From Bacteroidia bacterium (GTDB lineage Bacteria > Bacteroidota > Bacteroidia > Chitinophagales > Chitinophagaceae), in assembly GCA_030429205.1 (NCBI GenBank), contig JAUICZ010000001.1, positions 310,001-374,000 of the forward strand: a stretch of 64,000 nucleotides of DNA, given 5' to 3'. Below are positions 1-8,057 of the stretch, in pieces; position 1 is the first letter of the stretch; each line of letters opens with the position of its first letter. The notes beneath the pieces were generated by a model. It was not told the DNA's origin and searched no databases. It worked only from the letters and a program-made list of their open reading frames with translations. Made by a program: the position numbers and the translations under genes.

Positions 1-476
1 TGGCTGGCTACTATTGCAGTTTTTGCATGATATTCTTTAATACGTTTAGTGATCACTTCTTCATTATCATCACTACGGCCTGATGTTGCTCCACGCTCTA
101 ATAAACGCTTTGTCAATTCATCTTCAGAAACCTGTAATGATAGGACAGTAGTAATACTGGTTTCTTTTAGCTGCAATAGCTTGTCTAGCGCAACCGCCTG
201 CTCTTTTGTACGAGGGAAACCATCGAAGATAAAACCACGTGCATCCGGAGTCGCATCTATTTTGCTGCTGATCATCCCTATCACAACTTCATCGGGCACT
301 AAAGAACCATTGTCCATATATTCTTTAGCTTCCAGACCAAGAGCTGTTTCATTTTTCACTTCAGAACGAAGTAAGTCTCCTGTAGAGATGTGCTCTACCT
401 TGTAACTATCTACTATTTTTTGAGACTGTGTACCTTTTCCACTACCCGGAGGTCCAAACAAAATCAAATTAAACAT
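1..476 (-). CDS. adk: Adenylate kinase, C-terminus cut by window edge
   Basis: Catalyses ATP + AMP = 2 ADP in the cytoplasm. The first 158 codons are present; the frame is open to the left edge. The product starts MFNLILFGPPGSGKGTQ, whose GPPGSGKGTQ is the Walker A/P-loop of adenylate kinases. It continues with HISTGDLLR (AMP-binding NMP domain) and GFIFDGFPRT (AMP-binding/core motif). After LERG comes ATSGRSDDN rather than a long zinc- or hydrogen-bonded LID insertion, so this is the short-LID type seen in Bacteroidota. The ATG at 474-476 is preceded by a TAnnTTTG box at 502-509, leaving a leader of about 20 nt. Family assignment is secure; the missing part is roughly the last 30 residues by comparison with the usual length of about 190. 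Confidence 0.95.
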   Translation of the reverse strand, partial: MFNLILFGPPGSGKGTQSQKIVDSYKVEHISTGDLLRSEVKNETALGLEAKEYMDNGSLVPDEVVIGMISSKIDATPDARGFIFDGFPRTKEQAVALDKLLQLKETSITTVLSLQVSEDELTKRLLERGATSGRSDDNEEVITKRIKEYHAKTAIVAS

Positions 477-501
477 ATATATAATTTCTTTTTAAACAAT
501 G

Positions 502-509
502 CAAAAATA
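502..509 (-). promoter_or_regulatory. Bacteroidota -7 box upstream of adk
   Basis: On the minus strand the sequence reads TATTTTTG, an exact match to the Bacteroidota housekeeping sigma -7 consensus TAnnTTTG. Initiation would be expected about 4 nt downstream, giving a leader of about 20 nt before the adk ATG. No experiment supports it; the match and position are the evidence. Confidence 0.5.
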
Positions 510-643
510 AGCATCCTGCCCGATAAGCAGTTATAAGTATTTCTTAATAAACAATAATCAGTTGGAAATTGAGGTTAGTTGTAGTGCACAAGATAATGCA
601 TTACACATAAAAATGCAGTGCTAAATAGCTCATTACCATATAC

Positions 644-1240
644 TCACCTCTTCTTTGCGCGCAAATATCCCTTTATCTGCTCATCAAATGCTAAATATTC
701 ACCAGGCGCAATGCCTTCAAGGTTTAGTTTGTCTACGCCATACCTAATCAATCTTAAAGTAGGAAAGCCCACTGCTGCCGTCATCTTTCTAACTTGTCTG
801 TTTTTACCTTCTGTTATCGTTAGTTGTATCCATGATGTTGGAATGTTAGCACGATATCTTATTGGTGGATTCCTTTCCCATACATCCGGTGCTGTTTCCA
901 TTTTCTCTGCTTTTGCAGGTAAGGTAAAATGCTCTTTACCATTATGCTTTATAACAACACCTTCTTCCAACTCTTTTATCGCGTCTTGTGTAATGTCTCC
1001 ATCTACCTGTACCCAATAAGTTCTTTTGTGTGCAAACTTTGGATCGGTCAATTCGTGATTTAAGTTTTTATCATTAGTAAGTAACAATAAACCTTCACTA
1101 TCATAGTCTAACCTGCCAACAGGGTAAATGTCTTTACTAATTCCTTTTAAGTAATTAGCTAATGTTTCCTTATCACCATCAGAAGAAAACTGAGAGAGCA
1201 CTTTAAACGGCTTATTAAAAACTATGTATTGAAAAGACAT
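644..1240 (-). CDS. 23S rRNA pseudouridine synthase, RluE/RsuA family
   Basis: Isomerises a specific uridine to pseudouridine in large-subunit rRNA (E. coli RluE modifies U2457) and acts in the cytoplasm. The 198-residue product starts directly with the catalytic domain (YIVFNKPFKVLSQF) and has no S4 RNA-binding domain, as in RluE. The catalytic motif GRLDYDSEGLLLLTND carries the nucleophilic Asp of the family. The C-terminal segment ITEGKNRQVRKM, followed by LIRYGVDKL, is the conserved RsuA-family signature. Length and order fit RluE better than RsuA, RluB or RluF. It stands alone between adk and batC on the same strand; no clear promoter box was found. The exact target uridine cannot be read from sequence, so no gene symbol is given. 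Confidence 0.9.
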   Translation of the reverse strand: MSFQYIVFNKPFKVLSQFSSDGDKETLANYLKGISKDIYPVGRLDYDSEGLLLLTNDKNLNHELTDPKFAHKRTYWVQVDGDITQDAIKELEEGVVIKHNGKEHFTLPAKAEKMETAPDVWERNPPIRYRANIPTSWIQLTITEGKNRQVRKMTAAVGFPTLRLIRYGVDKLNLEGIAPGEYLAFDEQIKGYLRAKKR

Positions 1241-1280
1241 TTTGAATAGAACTTTAAAAGAAATAGAAATCTATAAAAAG

Positions 1281-1343
1281 AAAAAGTCCGGATAGTTGTT
1301 AAACTTCCGGACTATTAGGATGGGTTAGTAAGCACAATCCTAA
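1281..1343 (-). terminator. Double hairpin with U-run downstream of batBC
   Basis: Reading the minus strand, a first inverted repeat (1337-1343 with 1315-1321, TTAGGAT) is followed by a second perfect 8-bp repeat AGTCCGGA (1306-1313 with 1285-1292, 13-nt loop), then a T-rich stretch (1270-1285). The second hairpin plus U-run fits an intrinsic terminator for the batB-batC transcript, which ends about 170 nt upstream. The first repeat may be an extra 3' UTR structure. Confidence 0.6.
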
Positions 1344-1479
1344 CACAATATTAAAAAGAAATTCTACTACTAAAAAAAATAATCAAAAGTTTTTTTCGAA
1401 AACTTCTAACAGAATGTTGATAACCTGTTGGCAACAACTAAGAAAAAACACTTAAAAACAACCACAACATTAAAGCAGG

Positions 1480-2262
1480 TTACCAGTCTTTTTCAACCTT
1501 TACCGGAACAGCTCTGCCTTTCTTCATTTTGTCTTGTAACTTTTTTTCTTCTTGTTGCAAAGCTTTCAACAGTTGCTCTGCCTGTTGCTCAGAAAGCTTG
1601 CTGGGCTTAGATTTTGGAGGTTGTTCTTTTTCTTTGTTTTGTTTTTGTTGATCTTGTTTGTTCTGCTTTTGCTGTTGTTCTTTATCCTTTTTGTTTTGCT
1701 GATCTTGTTGATTTTGCTTGTCTTTATTTTGATCTTTCTTATCCTTATTCTCGTCTTTATTTTTGTCCTTGTTCTGGTCTTTTTTATTTTGATCTTTTTT
1801 GTCTTGTTTGTTGTTCTTACCTCCACCACCTTGCTGTTTTTTCAGCATTTGTAATGCGTAAGACAAATTATATTTTGCCTGTGCATCTTGAGGATTTTTT
1901 CTTAGTGCCTCTTTATATGCTTCTACAGCCTCCTTGTATTTCTTTTCTTCTAAATAAGCATTACCAATGTTATAATGAGCAGCAGCTTGTTGCTCTTTTT
2001 CTGTAGCAGTTTTTGCAACACCTTCCATCAGCTTACGAGAACCTTTGTAATCTTTTTGCTGGTATTTAGCATTACCTAAATTGAACAAACCGGGAGCATA
2101 GTTAGGTTGTTTAGAAAGTGCTGACTGATACGCCTCCTGAGCTTCTTTATATTTACCCTGTTGGTATAACTCATTACCACTACGCACTTCTTTTTTAGGC
2201 TGTGCGTATGATACTACAACCACTAAAGACAATGAAACCGTTCCTATCCACCTGAACATCAT
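1480..2262 (-). CDS. batC: BatC-type TPR protein with charged low-complexity tail
   Basis: Periplasm-facing protein of the Bat (Bacteroides aerotolerance) set; its biochemical role is not established. The 260-residue product has an N-terminal signal or membrane segment (residues about 5-20, ending SYAQ). About three TPR units follow at residues 28-145, for example GNELYQQGKYKEAQEAYQSA and YNIGNAYLEEKKYKEAVEAY. A tail of about 70 residues is almost purely K, Q, N and D (KKDQNKDKNKDENKDKKDQ) and is followed by a short helical C-terminus. The start overlaps the batB stop (ATGA), so the two are translationally coupled. The tail is encoded by A-rich near-repetitive codons and probably varies in length between strains. 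The symbol rests on TPR architecture and position after batB. Confidence 0.8.
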   Translation of the reverse strand: MMFRWIGTVSLSLVVVVSYAQPKKEVRSGNELYQQGKYKEAQEAYQSALSKQPNYAPGLFNLGNAKYQQKDYKGSRKLMEGVAKTATEKEQQAAAHYNIGNAYLEEKKYKEAVEAYKEALRKNPQDAQAKYNLSYALQMLKKQQGGGGKNNKQDKKDQNKKDQNKDKNKDENKDKKDQNKDKQNQQDQQNKKDKEQQQKQNKQDQQKQNKEKEQPPKSKPSKLSEQQAEQLLKALQQEEKKLQDKMKKGRAVPVKVEKDW

Positions 2263-3269
2263 ACAGCCAAGTTTTTATCTTTTTTCTTTCTTCCCGGTAA
2301 TAACCACTCAACAACTAAAAGCATCAAACCAATACCTAAGAAGTACTGAAAATAACTGGAGAAATCTGTGAACACCACCGCACCTAAACTTTTTTGCTCC
2401 ATACCGTCTATCTCTCTAATCAACTTATCAGCAACGTTATTTGTATTCCTGAGTAGAGAATAAGAACCTCGACCTGCCGCTGCAATATCTCGCAAGGCAT
2501 CTTGATTCAAACGACTTATTACAGCATCTCCGTTATCATCCAGTTTAATAGATTGTGTTTCAGGGTCATAAATAGTAGTTCCTTGCGGAGAACCAATACC
2601 CACCGTATGTACTATTACACCAGCTTCCGCAGCTTCTCTTACTTTTTCAATAGCACTCTCATCATGATCCTCCCCATCTGATATTATAACCAGAGACTTA
2701 TACTTCTTTTCTTTCTGAGAGAACGACCTCATTGCCAGATCTACGGCATCACTGATTACGGTACCCTGTGTAGGTACTAAATCAGGATTTACATTTTCCA
2801 GCATCATCTTCATGGCACTGTAATCGATGGTCAATGGCACTTGTAAATATGAGCGACCTGCAAACACTACCAGCCCCACACGATCGTTACCCATTTTATC
2901 TATCATGCTTTGCACCAGTTGTTTGGCGCGGGTCAGTCTGTCCGGTTGTATATCTCGCGCCAACATACTCTTGCTCACATCCAAGGCTACAATAACATCC
3001 ACACCCTTACGCTGCACCTTTTCTGTTTTTGCACCCATCTGCAAATTTGCCCAACCTATAACTATTACTAGCAGTGCTAAAGAAAGCAGTACAAACCGTA
3101 GTGTATTACGACCAGGTATGAAGCCCAGAAGCTGCTTATTAATGAGCTGTTCATCGCCCAGACTCTTAAGCTTTTTCTTACGCCAATATACCATAGACAC
3201 AAATAGCGCTATGAGTATTGGTATAATACCCAGTGCCAATAAGTGTGATATGTGCTGAAAACGCATCAT
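2259..3269 (-). CDS. batB: BatB-like von Willebrand factor A membrane protein
   Basis: Inner-membrane protein with a periplasmic vWA domain. Bat proteins are linked to aerotolerance and envelope stress in Bacteroides and Leptospira, but the mechanism is unknown. Two membrane segments near the N-terminus (residues about 10-28 and 56-76) are followed by VDVIVALDVSKSMLARD, whose DxSxS is the MIDAS metal site. VGLVVFAGRSYLQVPLT and VIISDGEDHD complete the vWA core, and a last membrane helix (FLGIGLMLLVVEWLL) ends the protein. I place the start at the ATG at 3269. An upstream in-frame TTG at 3276-3278 lies inside a TAAATTTG promoter box and so cannot be translated from that promoter. It overlaps batC by 4 bp. 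A second vWA gene with the same architecture lies at 16909-17919. Confidence 0.9.
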   Translation of the reverse strand: MMRFQHISHLLALGIIPILIALFVSMVYWRKKKLKSLGDEQLINKQLLGFIPGRNTLRFVLLSLALLVIVIGWANLQMGAKTEKVQRKGVDVIVALDVSKSMLARDIQPDRLTRAKQLVQSMIDKMGNDRVGLVVFAGRSYLQVPLTIDYSAMKMMLENVNPDLVPTQGTVISDAVDLAMRSFSQKEKKYKSLVIISDGEDHDESAIEKVREAAEAGVIVHTVGIGSPQGTTIYDPETQSIKLDDNGDAVISRLNQDALRDIAAAGRGSYSLLRNTNNVADKLIREIDGMEQKSLGAVVFTDFSSYFQYFLGIGLMLLVVEWLLPGRKKKDKNLAV

Positions 3270-3275
3270 TGTATG

Positions 3276-3283
3276 CAAATTTA
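3276..3283 (-). promoter_or_regulatory. -7 box abutting batB start
   Basis: The minus strand reads TAAATTTG, an exact TAnnTTTG match that ends only 6 nt before the batB ATG. Initiation about 4 nt after the box would give a nearly leaderless transcript. The box also contains the TTG that would otherwise look like a start codon. Confidence 0.6.
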
Positions 3284-3375
3284 ACCCTGTCAGTAATTTA
3301 TGCTAAGAATAAATAATGATTTTTAATTTCTTTAACAGAGGTTGTTTCTGAACAGATATTTGAGTAGCAAAAATG

Positions 3376-3383
3376 TAGATTTG
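3376..3383 (+). promoter_or_regulatory. -7 box abutting pcrA start
   Basis: TAGATTTG matches TAnnTTTG exactly and ends 5 nt before the pcrA ATG at 3389. The predicted transcript would have a leader of 0-3 nt. Confidence 0.6.
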
Positions 3384-3388
3384 CATCT

Positions 3389-5689
3389 ATGCACAATTAT
3401 TTAGAGGGACTGAATGCAGAACAACGCATAGCAGTAGAACATATAGAGGGGCCATTGATGATAGTGGCAGGAGCAGGAAGCGGTAAAACTAAAGTATTAA
3501 CAACACGCATAGCACACCTAATGAATAAAGGTGTTGACGCTTTTAATATTCTGGCACTAACCTTTACCAATAAGGCCGCTGCCGAAATGAAAGAACGTAT
3601 TGAGCTGATACTGGGCAACCACGAAGCTCGTAATTTATATATAGGTACATTCCACTCTGTATTTGCACGCATACTCAGAGCAGAAGCCAATAAGCTGGGC
3701 TACCCGAATAACTTTACCATTTATGACACGGACGATGCAAAGAATGTCATAAAGGCGATTGTAAAAGAAATGCAGCTGGACGAGAAGCATTACAAGCCTG
3801 CATATGTATATAATCGTATTTCAGCAGCTAAAAACAGTCTGATTGACCCTGCAACTTATCTGCAAGACCACCATATACAACAAGAGGATGCCAGAAGCAG
3901 CCGCCCTGAAATAGGCCGTATATATGACCGTTATGCAAAGCGTTGTTTTAAAAACGGTGCTATGGACTTTGACGACCTTTTGTTCAAAATGTTTGTGCTG
4001 CTAACACATTTCCCTGAAGTATTGGCAAAATACCAGCATAAGTTCAAGTTCATTTTAATAGATGAGTATCAGGATACCAACCTGGCACAGTATCAAATCA
4101 TAAAAATGTTGGGCTCCGTACATGAGAACATTTGTGTGGTGGGTGATGATGCACAAAGTATTTACTCCTTCCGCGGAGCAACCGTTCAAAACATATTACA
4201 GTTTCAGGATGATTATGAAGATGTACAAGTCGTAAAACTGGAGCAGAATTACCGCAGTACGCAATCTATACTGAACGCAGCTAACGATATTATATCTAAT
4301 AACAGCAACCAAATACCTAAATCTCTCTGGACTGATAATAGTGAGGGTGAAAAAATTGTACTGGTACGCACACTTACTGATAATGATGAAGGACGCTTTG
4401 TAGCTGATGCAATTACAGAGATGAAGCTGCGCAAACATTATAACAATAAAGATTTTGCCCTTCTTTACCGTACCAATGCGCAAAGCCGCTCTTTTGAGGA
4501 AAGCTTGCGCAGGATGAACATACCTTGTAAGCTATATGGTGGTGTATCATTCTATCAACGTAAAGAGATCAAAGACCTTTTAGCTTATCTACGCATTATT
4601 GTAAATCCTCAAGATGAGGAGAACATGAAGCGTATTATTAACTATCCGGCGCGTGGTATTGGTAAAACCAGTATTGAAAGGCTACTGGTTTTTGCCAACG
4701 AACATGATATCACTTTCTGGGAAGCATTACATAAGCCTGCACAAGCAGGGCTCAACAATAGTGCATCATCTAAGATCGAGAATTTCGTAACGATGATCAA
4801 AAGCTTCCAGACACTTCTGGAAAAAGAGAATGCTTACGATGTAGCATTTACAGTAGGTAAACATACAGAGCTGGTTAAAGAATTGTATAACGATAAGTCT
4901 GTTGAAGGACTGGCTCGTTACGAGAATATACAAGAGTTACTCAACTCAATTAAAGAGTTTACAGAAACACCTGATGAAGATGGTGAGCTTCAGGACAAAT
5001 CATTAGGTAGTTACCTGCAACAGATCACCCTGCTTACAGATGCAGATAATGAAGATGATAAAGACGGCGATACCGTAAAACTAATGACAGTACACGCAGC
5101 TAAGGGGCTGGAGTTCCCTTGTGTATTTGTAGTGGGTATGGAAGAGAACCTGTTCCCCAGCTCTATGAGCTTATATGACAGAGAAGACCTGGAAGAAGAA
5201 CGCCGACTATTTTATGTAGCCACCACCAGAGCTAAAGAACGTTTATGGGTGACATTTGCCACCAGCCGTTATCGTTTCGGCCAGTTGGTACAAAATGAGC
5301 CTAGCCGCTTTATTGATGAGCTGCCCGAAAAATACTTAGACAGAACTTTTACAGGGCCCAGCGCCAGAGGCACAGGCTCTGTTGGAGCATTTGGCAATGT
5401 TGTAGGCCGCTCGTTTGAAAAGAAAACATCAAAAACTTCTTTGAAGCAAATAGCCGATAAGATGAACAAGCCTAAAGCGTCTAGCCATACTCCTTCTGCC
5501 GATTTTATGCCGGACAACCCACTAGATATTGAAGAAGGTATGGAGATCGAACACATCAAGTTCGGTTTTGGCTCAGTACAGAAATTAGAAGGTGGCGCAA
5601 ATAATAAAATAGCTACTATAGAATTTAAAGACGGGCATGGCATTAAGAAGATAATGTTAAACTATGCTAAAATCAGGATAGTACGCTGA
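3389..5689 (+). CDS. pcrA: UvrD/PcrA-type ATP-dependent DNA helicase
   Basis: Superfamily 1A 3'-5' DNA helicase acting in nucleotide excision repair, mismatch repair and replication-fork clearance. The 766-residue product has all SF1 motifs in order. Motif Q/I is GLNAEQ...AGAGSGKT (Lys33). Motif II is LIDEYQDTN and motif III is VVGDDAQSIYSFRGA. Motif IV is LEQNYRS, motif V is MTVHAAKGLEF and motif VI is RLFYVATTRAKERL. The C-terminal 45 residues (HIKFGFGSVQKLEGG...ATIEFKDGHGIKKI) form the Tudor-like domain that binds RNA polymerase in PcrA/UvrD. The length is normal and there is no frameshift. It is divergent from batB and has its own promoter box directly before the ATG. Confidence 0.96.
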   Translation: MHNYLEGLNAEQRIAVEHIEGPLMIVAGAGSGKTKVLTTRIAHLMNKGVDAFNILALTFTNKAAAEMKERIELILGNHEARNLYIGTFHSVFARILRAEANKLGYPNNFTIYDTDDAKNVIKAIVKEMQLDEKHYKPAYVYNRISAAKNSLIDPATYLQDHHIQQEDARSSRPEIGRIYDRYAKRCFKNGAMDFDDLLFKMFVLLTHFPEVLAKYQHKFKFILIDEYQDTNLAQYQIIKMLGSVHENICVVGDDAQSIYSFRGATVQNILQFQDDYEDVQVVKLEQNYRSTQSILNAANDIISNNSNQIPKSLWTDNSEGEKIVLVRTLTDNDEGRFVADAITEMKLRKHYNNKDFALLYRTNAQSRSFEESLRRMNIPCKLYGGVSFYQRKEIKDLLAYLRIIVNPQDEENMKRIINYPARGIGKTSIERLLVFANEHDITFWEALHKPAQAGLNNSASSKIENFVTMIKSFQTLLEKENAYDVAFTVGKHTELVKELYNDKSVEGLARYENIQELLNSIKEFTETPDEDGELQDKSLGSYLQQITLLTDADNEDDKDGDTVKLMTVHAAKGLEFPCVFVVGMEENLFPSSMSLYDREDLEEERRLFYVATTRAKERLWVTFATSRYRFGQLVQNEPSRFIDELPEKYLDRTFTGPSARGTGSVGAFGNVVGRSFEKKTSKTSLKQIADKMNKPKASSHTPSADFMPDNPLDIEEGMEIEHIKFGFGSVQKLEGGANNKIATIEFKDGHGIKKIMLNYAKIRIVR

Positions 5690-5755
5690 CAATTTTCCGG
5701 AGCTTTTATGGAATTTGTAGTGCGTATGCACCATAACACCAAAACCTTTTTGTTT

Positions 5756-7399
5756 ATGTTATATAGAAAACTATTGGTTGTTTGCGCACTATTGTTTGCA
5801 GGCACCACCGTACACAGTACACCCAAGCACAAAGTAGATATTAAAGAGGCCACTGTATTTCTTAGTGGTGCAGAGCTATACAGCACCGCTAAAATAAACA
5901 TACAGGCCGGCGAAAGTGAGGTCATCTTCACTAATGTAGCAGGCTACATTAACACAAACAGTTTAAATGTAGGTGTAAACAATGGTGTTGTAGTGCAGTC
6001 TGCCACGTTCCTAAAAGATTATTTACAAGAGGAAATTTTATCTCCACGAGCAAAAGAAATAAAAGATAGTATTGAGCTTTTGCAGGATAAACGCAACCTG
6101 AACAAGAATAAAATAACAACTGTAGATGAGCAAATAGCCATCATACAGAGCAACAGGAAAATTGGTGGTGAGTCTAAAGGGTTAAGCGCATCGGAGTTAC
6201 AACAGATGTTGTCACTCGTAAAAAACAACATGAATGCTCTGTTAGACGAGAAAACCAAGTACACAAACCTGGAGCACGACTTGGTAAAAAAAGTAAAATT
6301 ACTGGAACAACAACTAAGAGAAGAAAAGCAAAAAGGCTTTGTGCCGGGCGGACAAATAAAAGTGAAGTTTTATGCCAAACGCGCAACTACTTCTAATGTC
6401 ACAATCACATATTTGGTAAAAAATGCCGGCTGGACACCAACCTACGACATTCGGGTTGCGAACGTAAATGCACCTGTAGAACTAGGCTATAAAGCACATG
6501 TATATCAAAATAGTGGTATCAACTGGGATAAAATAAAACTTACACTATCAACAGGTAACCCAACACAGGGAGCACAAGCGCCTACACTTAGCCCCTGGCA
6601 TTTAGCTTTTTACACGCCAAGACCATACAGTTATGAAAACAAAGCAAATGTTTCTACCGCAGGAGCTAGAGGAGATGGAAACCGGTATGTAATTGATGGA
6701 GTACAAGTATATGGCGAAAGAGGTATTAATTTAGCAGACAAAGCCAAAGCACCGCAAAGCGATATCGGCAACTACGTCAACGTAAATAATAGCGGCGTGA
6801 ACACCGTGTTCGACATTGACCTGCCGTATACTATACCAAGCGATGGCAAGCAAGTGAATGTAGCTATTAAAACAGCTAAACTTAATGCGACGTACAGATA
6901 CTTTGCAGTACCTAAACTGGATAGAGATGCATTTTTACAAGCACGTATAACAGACTGGGAAGATCTGGACCTTTTACCTGCACAAACCAACATTTTTTAC
7001 GAAGGCACTTATGTAGGTCAAGGATATATAGACGTACGTAATGTAAAAGACACGTTTAACTTGTCTTTAGGTAGAGATAAAAAGGTTGTGGTACGCAGAG
7101 AGCTGGACAAAAAGATGTGCAGCGTAAAAACAATAGGTACAAACATTCGCGAGCAGTTTGAATACAAGATCAGCATACGCAATACTCGCAAAGAGAATAT
7201 TGAGTTAGTACTATTGGATCAGATTCCTGTAAGCAACGACAAGTCGATAGAAATAGATGACAAGAAGTATGATGGTGGTAGTTATAATGAAACCACAGGA
7301 GCAGTTGAGTGGAAGTTAAACCTGAAACCTGCTGAAGCTAAAGAAGTACGGATAGGCTACACAGTGAAATTTCCTAAGGGAAAGCAAATCAATTTATAA
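5756..7399 (+). CDS. MuiA family protein (DUF4140/DUF4139), secreted
   Basis: Member of the mucoidy-inhibitor-A family, whose molecular function is unknown. I start at the ATG at 5756 because it begins a clean signal peptide (MLYRKLLVVCALLFAGTTVHS); a second in-frame ATG at 5708 would add 16 residues. The mature N-terminal beta domain (VDIKEATVFLSGAELYST, DUF4140) leads into a coiled coil (about residues 95-200 of the 547). The C-terminal DUF4139 domain starts around YLVKNAGWTPTYDIRV and ends with RIGYTVKFPKGKQINL. Between the two DUF4139 halves is an extra segment with NRYVIDGVQVYGERG, resembling the plug-domain motif of SusC/TonB receptors. It follows pcrA by about 65 bp and ends at a strong bidirectional terminator. 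Confidence 0.85.
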   Translation: MLYRKLLVVCALLFAGTTVHSTPKHKVDIKEATVFLSGAELYSTAKINIQAGESEVIFTNVAGYINTNSLNVGVNNGVVVQSATFLKDYLQEEILSPRAKEIKDSIELLQDKRNLNKNKITTVDEQIAIIQSNRKIGGESKGLSASELQQMLSLVKNNMNALLDEKTKYTNLEHDLVKKVKLLEQQLREEKQKGFVPGGQIKVKFYAKRATTSNVTITYLVKNAGWTPTYDIRVANVNAPVELGYKAHVYQNSGINWDKIKLTLSTGNPTQGAQAPTLSPWHLAFYTPRPYSYENKANVSTAGARGDGNRYVIDGVQVYGERGINLADKAKAPQSDIGNYVNVNNSGVNTVFDIDLPYTIPSDGKQVNVAIKTAKLNATYRYFAVPKLDRDAFLQARITDWEDLDLLPAQTNIFYEGTYVGQGYIDVRNVKDTFNLSLGRDKKVVVRRELDKKMCSVKTIGTNIREQFEYKISIRNTRKENIELVLLDQIPVSNDKSIEIDDKKYDGGSYNETTGAVEWKLNLKPAEAKEVRIGYTVKFPKGKQINL

Positions 7400-7404
7400 G
7401 CAAC

Positions 7405-7437
7405 AAAAAACCCACTCTTTATCGAGTGGGTTTTTCT
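7405..7437. terminator. Bidirectional terminator with a stop codon in its loop
   Basis: An A-run, CCCACTC (7411-7417), the 6-nt loop TTTATC, GAGTGGG (7424-7430) and a T-run form a hairpin usable from both strands. The TAA stop of the minus-strand DUF4783 gene occupies 7419-7421 inside the loop, so that gene's last codons form one stem arm. Confidence 0.9.
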
Positions 7438-7832
7438 ATTTTTTCAAATCTTAACGCTTGTATTAAAAACTTATCATCGTGGAGTTTTATTTCAACATAC
7501 AGTTGATACATACCACTGGATGTCATTAGATCACCAATAGCATATTGTGCGTGGGTACCATTATTACCACCTTGTGCAACACTAAACTCCTGAACGACAT
7601 TCTTGTTAAAGAAGTCTTTCATCACTATCTGAGCTTGAGATGCACTGTAGCTGGCTTCATTATTATTGATAGTAATAGTTACATTCTTATCAAAATAACG
7701 CGCCATACCCGTCACATTACCACCCCTGATATAATGCACTACCTCTTGCAGCGGTTCCTGTGCCTGTGTGTTCACAGACCAGCATACACTGAACAATATG
7801 GTAATTAATACAAATTTGTAAATGTTCTTCAT
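7419..7832 (-). CDS. DUF4783 family secreted protein
   Basis: Small exported protein of a Bacteroidota-restricted family, probably with an NTF2-like alpha+beta cone fold; no function is known. The 137-residue product has a signal peptide (MKNIYKFVLITILFSVCWSVNTQAQ). Mature motifs are LQEVVHYIRGGNVTGMARYF, QAQIVMKDFFNKN and a terminal beta strand FLIQALRFEKIEK. I choose the ATG at 7832 over the in-frame TTG six bases upstream, because that TTG is the end of a GATTTTTG promoter-like box (7836-7843). This again predicts an almost leaderless message. It converges on the MuiA gene and shares its terminator. Confidence 0.85.
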   Translation of the reverse strand: MKNIYKFVLITILFSVCWSVNTQAQEPLQEVVHYIRGGNVTGMARYFDKNVTITINNNEASYSASQAQIVMKDFFNKNVVQEFSVAQGGNNGTHAQYAIGDLMTSSGMYQLYVEIKLHDDKFLIQALRFEKIEKPTR

Positions 7833-7835
7833 CGG

Positions 7836-7843
7836 CAAAAATC
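7836..7843 (-). promoter_or_regulatory. Near-consensus -7 box abutting the DUF4783 gene
   Basis: The minus strand reads GATTTTTG, one mismatch from TAnnTTTG, and ends 3 nt before the ATG at 7832. It fits the spacing seen at batB, pcrA and gpmI. Confidence 0.4.
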
Positions 7844-8045
7844 TCTCACCCGCTTTTAAGTAAGATTAAATACAGCAAAAAACTTGCCAAAACGTCCCTA
7901 CTTTAACGCTAATTTGGCAAATTAAACAAAATATATCATAAAACAGACACACATATAACATACCTATAACATGTAATTATTTATTAACCATTAGTTGATT
8001 TTGGACATATGAGTATTAACTGCAGAATTCTACGCAGGTAAATAC

Positions 8046-8053
8046 TAAATTTG
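8046..8053 (+). promoter_or_regulatory. -7 box abutting gpmI start
   Basis: TAAATTTG matches the TAnnTTTG consensus exactly and ends 4 nt before the gpmI ATG at 8058, so initiation would fall on or next to the A of the start codon. The 200 bases upstream (7844-8045) show no gene. Confidence 0.65.
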
Positions 8054-8057
8054 CGAC

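Noticed and set aside
618-1019. Forward frame of 133 codons opposite the RluE-type gene
   Set aside because: Shadow of a well-supported gene with catalytic motifs on the other strand.
1552-1854. Forward reading frame of 100 codons rich in Leu and Phe opposite batC
   Set aside because: It is the complement of the A-rich K/Q/N/D tail of batC; the composition is a mirror image of that tail, with no start signal or homologous motif.
3276-3278. TTG start for batB
   Set aside because: It is part of the TAAATTTG promoter box, so it would lie upstream of the transcript's first base; the ATG at 3269 is better.
5708-5755. Longer start for the MuiA gene at the ATG at 5708
   Set aside because: The extra 16 residues precede a complete signal peptide that begins at 5756; I kept the shorter form, though the longer one cannot be excluded.
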